NCBI GenBank assembly: GCA_947497265.1
Contig: CANMFP010000011.1
Location: forward strand, 45,934 to 109,933
DNA from: an uncultured Isoptericola sp.
GTDB lineage: Bacteria; Actinomycetota; Actinomycetes; Actinomycetales; Cellulomonadaceae
DNA: 64,000 nt
Reading direction: 5' to 3'
Of this stretch, positions 62,293 to 64,000 are shown piece by piece (within the stretch, counting starts at the first letter, position 1; each line of letters begins with the position of its first letter). Below the pieces are notes generated by a model. It did no database searches. It was given only the letters and a program-made list of their open reading frames with translations, and was not told the origin of the DNA. A program made the position numbers and the translations under genes.

Positions 62293-63429
62293 TCAGGGGT
62301 GGTGCGGTCCGCTTCCGGACGCTTCCGGACGCATCGGTGCGTTCGAACTCGCCTCAGTGGACTTGAGGTAGCGCTCGAACGCGTCGGTGAAGTCGGCGCG
62401 TCGGTAGCCGCGCTCGCGCTTGGACGTCGAGGGGTTGCGTCCCACGGGCACGCCGTAGCCCTTGAGCATTATCGCCAGACGCCGGCCGGTCAGTCCCTCG
62501 TCGGCCCAACGGGACTCGGGCAGGGCGATCAGGGAGGCGATGAGGGTCTCGGTGGCGACGAACTCTCCACGAGACGTGGCCAGGACGTCGCGGGCATTTG
62601 CGAGCAGTTCGTGGGCGGCGGAGTGGTCGGCGTCGGCGTGGGCGGCGTCCTCGGTGAGCGCGACGGCGGCTGCCCGGGCAGCCGTGGGCCAAGGCCCGGC
62701 GGCGAGGTCGGCCACCGCGATCAGGGGTTCCCACAGATCGGCGGCGCGATCGACGACGGGCATGCCGGGCCGCGCCCGCTTGAGGGCGGCAGAGTTGTCC
62801 TCGATCCACACGCACAGCTCGTACGCCAGTGACCTGAGCAGCTCGGCGTCACGGGAGATGCGGAACGGCGCGACCCTCTCGGCGGGCTTGCGCCGTCGCA
62901 TCGCGATGTTGATGGCCCGGTCGGAGATCGTGTCGGGCAGCCGGCCGATGGCGGCCAGGACGACGGGGGCAAAGGTGTGCAGCTCCTCGAGCTCGCGCTT
63001 GGATGCGTCCCAGCGCACGACAGGAGTGCCGCGTTGGAACCCGGCGTTGAGCAGGCCGCGCAGGTCGTCGTGCTGTTCGGCCTTGAGCCGGGTGCCGAAT
63101 ATCGTGTCGGCCTCGTCGAGCAGGACGGTCCGCGGCTCGGCGAGGGAGCGGTACAGCGCGGCGGTCGAGGCGTTCGCCGTCGACAGCGGCTTGTGGGCCA
63201 GCTGGTGGATGATCTCCAAGCAGCGCGTCTTGCCGCTGCGCTTCTCCGGACTCGTCAGCACCAGGCGTGGGGCGAAGTCGAACACCGCGGCGGCGTGGGT
63301 ATACGCGCAGAACAGCGTGACCGCCGTGTATGCGTGGCGGCTCGGAAGGATGCAGTAGCGGGTCAGGGCGCCGCGGACGTCGTCGAGGATCTCGGCCCCG
63401 TCACGTCGCAGTGCAGCAGGGGTGGTCAT
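62293..63429 (-). CDS. DUF3631 P-loop ATPase
   Basis: ATG 63429 overlaps the stop of the upstream gene; 378 residues. P-loop-like LTSPEKRSGKTRCLEI and Walker B RTVLLDEADTIFG, then an arginine-finger-like segment NIAMRRRKPAERV. DUF3631 spans the C-terminal half (EPLIAVADLAAGPWP ... GYRRADFTDAFERYL). Such proteins occur in replication modules of actinobacterial integrative elements and phages, probably as helicase or primase-associated ATPases. Confidence 0.82.
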   Translation of the reverse strand: MTTPAALRRDGAEILDDVRGALTRYCILPSRHAYTAVTLFCAYTHAAAVFDFAPRLVLTSPEKRSGKTRCLEIIHQLAHKPLSTANASTAALYRSLAEPRTVLLDEADTIFGTRLKAEQHDDLRGLLNAGFQRGTPVVRWDASKRELEELHTFAPVVLAAIGRLPDTISDRAINIAMRRRKPAERVAPFRISRDAELLRSLAYELCVWIEDNSAALKRARPGMPVVDRAADLWEPLIAVADLAAGPWPTAARAAAVALTEDAAHADADHSAAHELLANARDVLATSRGEFVATETLIASLIALPESRWADEGLTGRRLAIMLKGYGVPVGRNPSTSKRERGYRRADFTDAFERYLKSTEASSNAPMRPEASGSGPHHP

Positions 63430-63692
63430 GCCTCTGCCCTCCCGGCGTTCGGATCCGACGTGATCTGTTCGACGGCGTGGCTGAGCTGGTAGGTGCCGAG
63501 CCAGAAGGAGTCCGCCGCCCACATGTCGGGGTCGGGCTTCGCGTCGGGTACCTTGCCAGCGAATGCATACTCGGCGTTGGACAGGTTCACCGAAGCGCTC
63601 TTGACCAGCGCGACCCACGCGGCGCGCTGATCGCAGTTCATGCGCTCCAGCGCTGCCAGGACGTCTGCCGTACCGAAGGTGGGCGTGATCAT
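63426..63692 (-). CDS. small hypothetical protein
   Basis: ATG 63692 overlaps the preceding stop by 4 bp; 88 residues (MITPTFGTADVLAALERMNC, LVKSASVNLSNAEYAFAGKV, DMWAADSFWLGTYQLSHAVE). No family recognised. Both ends overlap neighbours, so it is translated as part of the DUF3631 operon. Confidence 0.6.
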   Translation of the reverse strand: MITPTFGTADVLAALERMNCDQRAAWVALVKSASVNLSNAEYAFAGKVPDAKPDPDMWAADSFWLGTYQLSHAVEQITSDPNAGRAEA

Positions 63693-63922
63693 GCGGCACC
63701 GCCGATCACACCGCGGGTGACCTCGGCGCCGGTCCGGGCGACGGTGAAGCGCAGACGGACGTGTCGAGCGGGGTGGGTCAGCGCGTCGGTGGCGCAGTCG
63801 AGACAGACGGCGTAACGGTGCTCGCGGTCCACGGCGATGAATGTGATGGTCCCGACGGCGGCGGCGTCGCACGAGTCGCAACGGCGCGCGAACGGCAAGC
63901 CCCTGGTGTTCCGGGTCCTCAT
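63689..63922 (-). CDS. small zinc-ribbon protein
   Basis: 77 residues with two CxxC pairs (RRCDSCDAAAVG and VCLDCATDAL), likely binding one zinc. ATG 63922; the stop overlaps the next start (ATGA). First visible gene of the three-gene minus-strand operon; more may lie to the right. Confidence 0.6.
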   Translation of the reverse strand: MRTRNTRGLPFARRCDSCDAAAVGTITFIAVDREHRYAVCLDCATDALTHPARHVRLRFTVARTGAEVTRGVIGGAA

Positions 63923-64000
63923 TCAGGGCTCCGGCAAAGTCCGTTGAGCGGTGCGTGAGGAGCGGCGCTACTCATCTCGGGTAGCGGCACGGGCGTGCTC

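Overview
The window is very GC-rich and reads as the chromosome of an actinobacterium, most likely a Micrococcales member near Cellulomonas, Cellulosimicrobium or Isoptericola. That is inferred from gene content (recR, a DUF5063 gene, lysC and asd close to dnaX; DUF6318 lipoprotein; GPP34 protein; actinobacterial ECF41 sigma factor). Many genes show a -10-like hexamer 6-8 nt before a GTG or ATG start with no Shine-Dalgarno, i.e. leaderless transcripts, which are common in this phylum.

Bases 1-45950 look like ordinary chromosome. 1-9800: hydrolases, two paralogous MerR regulators sharing an upstream palindrome, a GPP34 gene, a DHA2-type drug exporter with a TetR regulator and a tandem operator array, a carboxymuconolactone decarboxylase/pirin pair and a rhamnogalacturonan acetylesterase. 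9800-27080: an ABC transporter with its TetR gene divergent from dnaX, a serine hydrolase, an ABC exporter followed by a NarL-type two-component pair, recR, DUF5063, another ABC pair, a TSUP permease and the aspartate-pathway genes lysC and asd. 27280-36740: a Fic enzyme, a secreted protein plus lipoprotein pair, a YtrA-type GntR regulator heading an ABC operon, a second ABC pair, a bile-acid-type symporter and a glutamine amidotransferase. 36760-41950: NUDIX hydrolase, a DAHP synthase gene behind an aromatic-rich leader peptide and attenuator, an FAD reductase, an NmrA-like protein and an ECF41 sigma factor. 42004-45913: a complete Pnkp-Hen1 RNA-repair operon.

From about 45970 to the right edge the sequence is accessory. 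Four 46-bp direct repeats, each the 3' end of a tRNA-Pro gene without its 5' half, divide it into three small complete cassettes (46.2-47.45, 47.5-51.44 and 51.5-54.7 kb) and a fourth that runs off the window. The cassettes carry toxin-antitoxin and defence-like genes: an AbiEi antitoxin with a toxin gene cut to ten codons at the next repeat, a decayed PIN-type pair, a DUF4143 ATPase behind four 23-bp tandem repeats, a nucleotidyltransferase/HTH pair, and a Schlafen-type AlbA_2 ATPase with its own operator. A broken copy of the nucleotidyltransferase/HTH pair lies just left of the first repeat. The fourth segment holds decayed metal-related genes, an M15 peptidase behind a c-di-AMP riboswitch, a DUF305 protein, the tail of a HINT polymorphic toxin with a probable immunity gene, a complete IS3-family element and a three-gene operon with a DUF3631 ATPase.

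The most interesting feature is the tandem tRNA-Pro array of small toxin-antitoxin cassettes placed next to an RNA-repair operon whose known role is mending RNAs cut by ribotoxins. Any functional link between them is inference.
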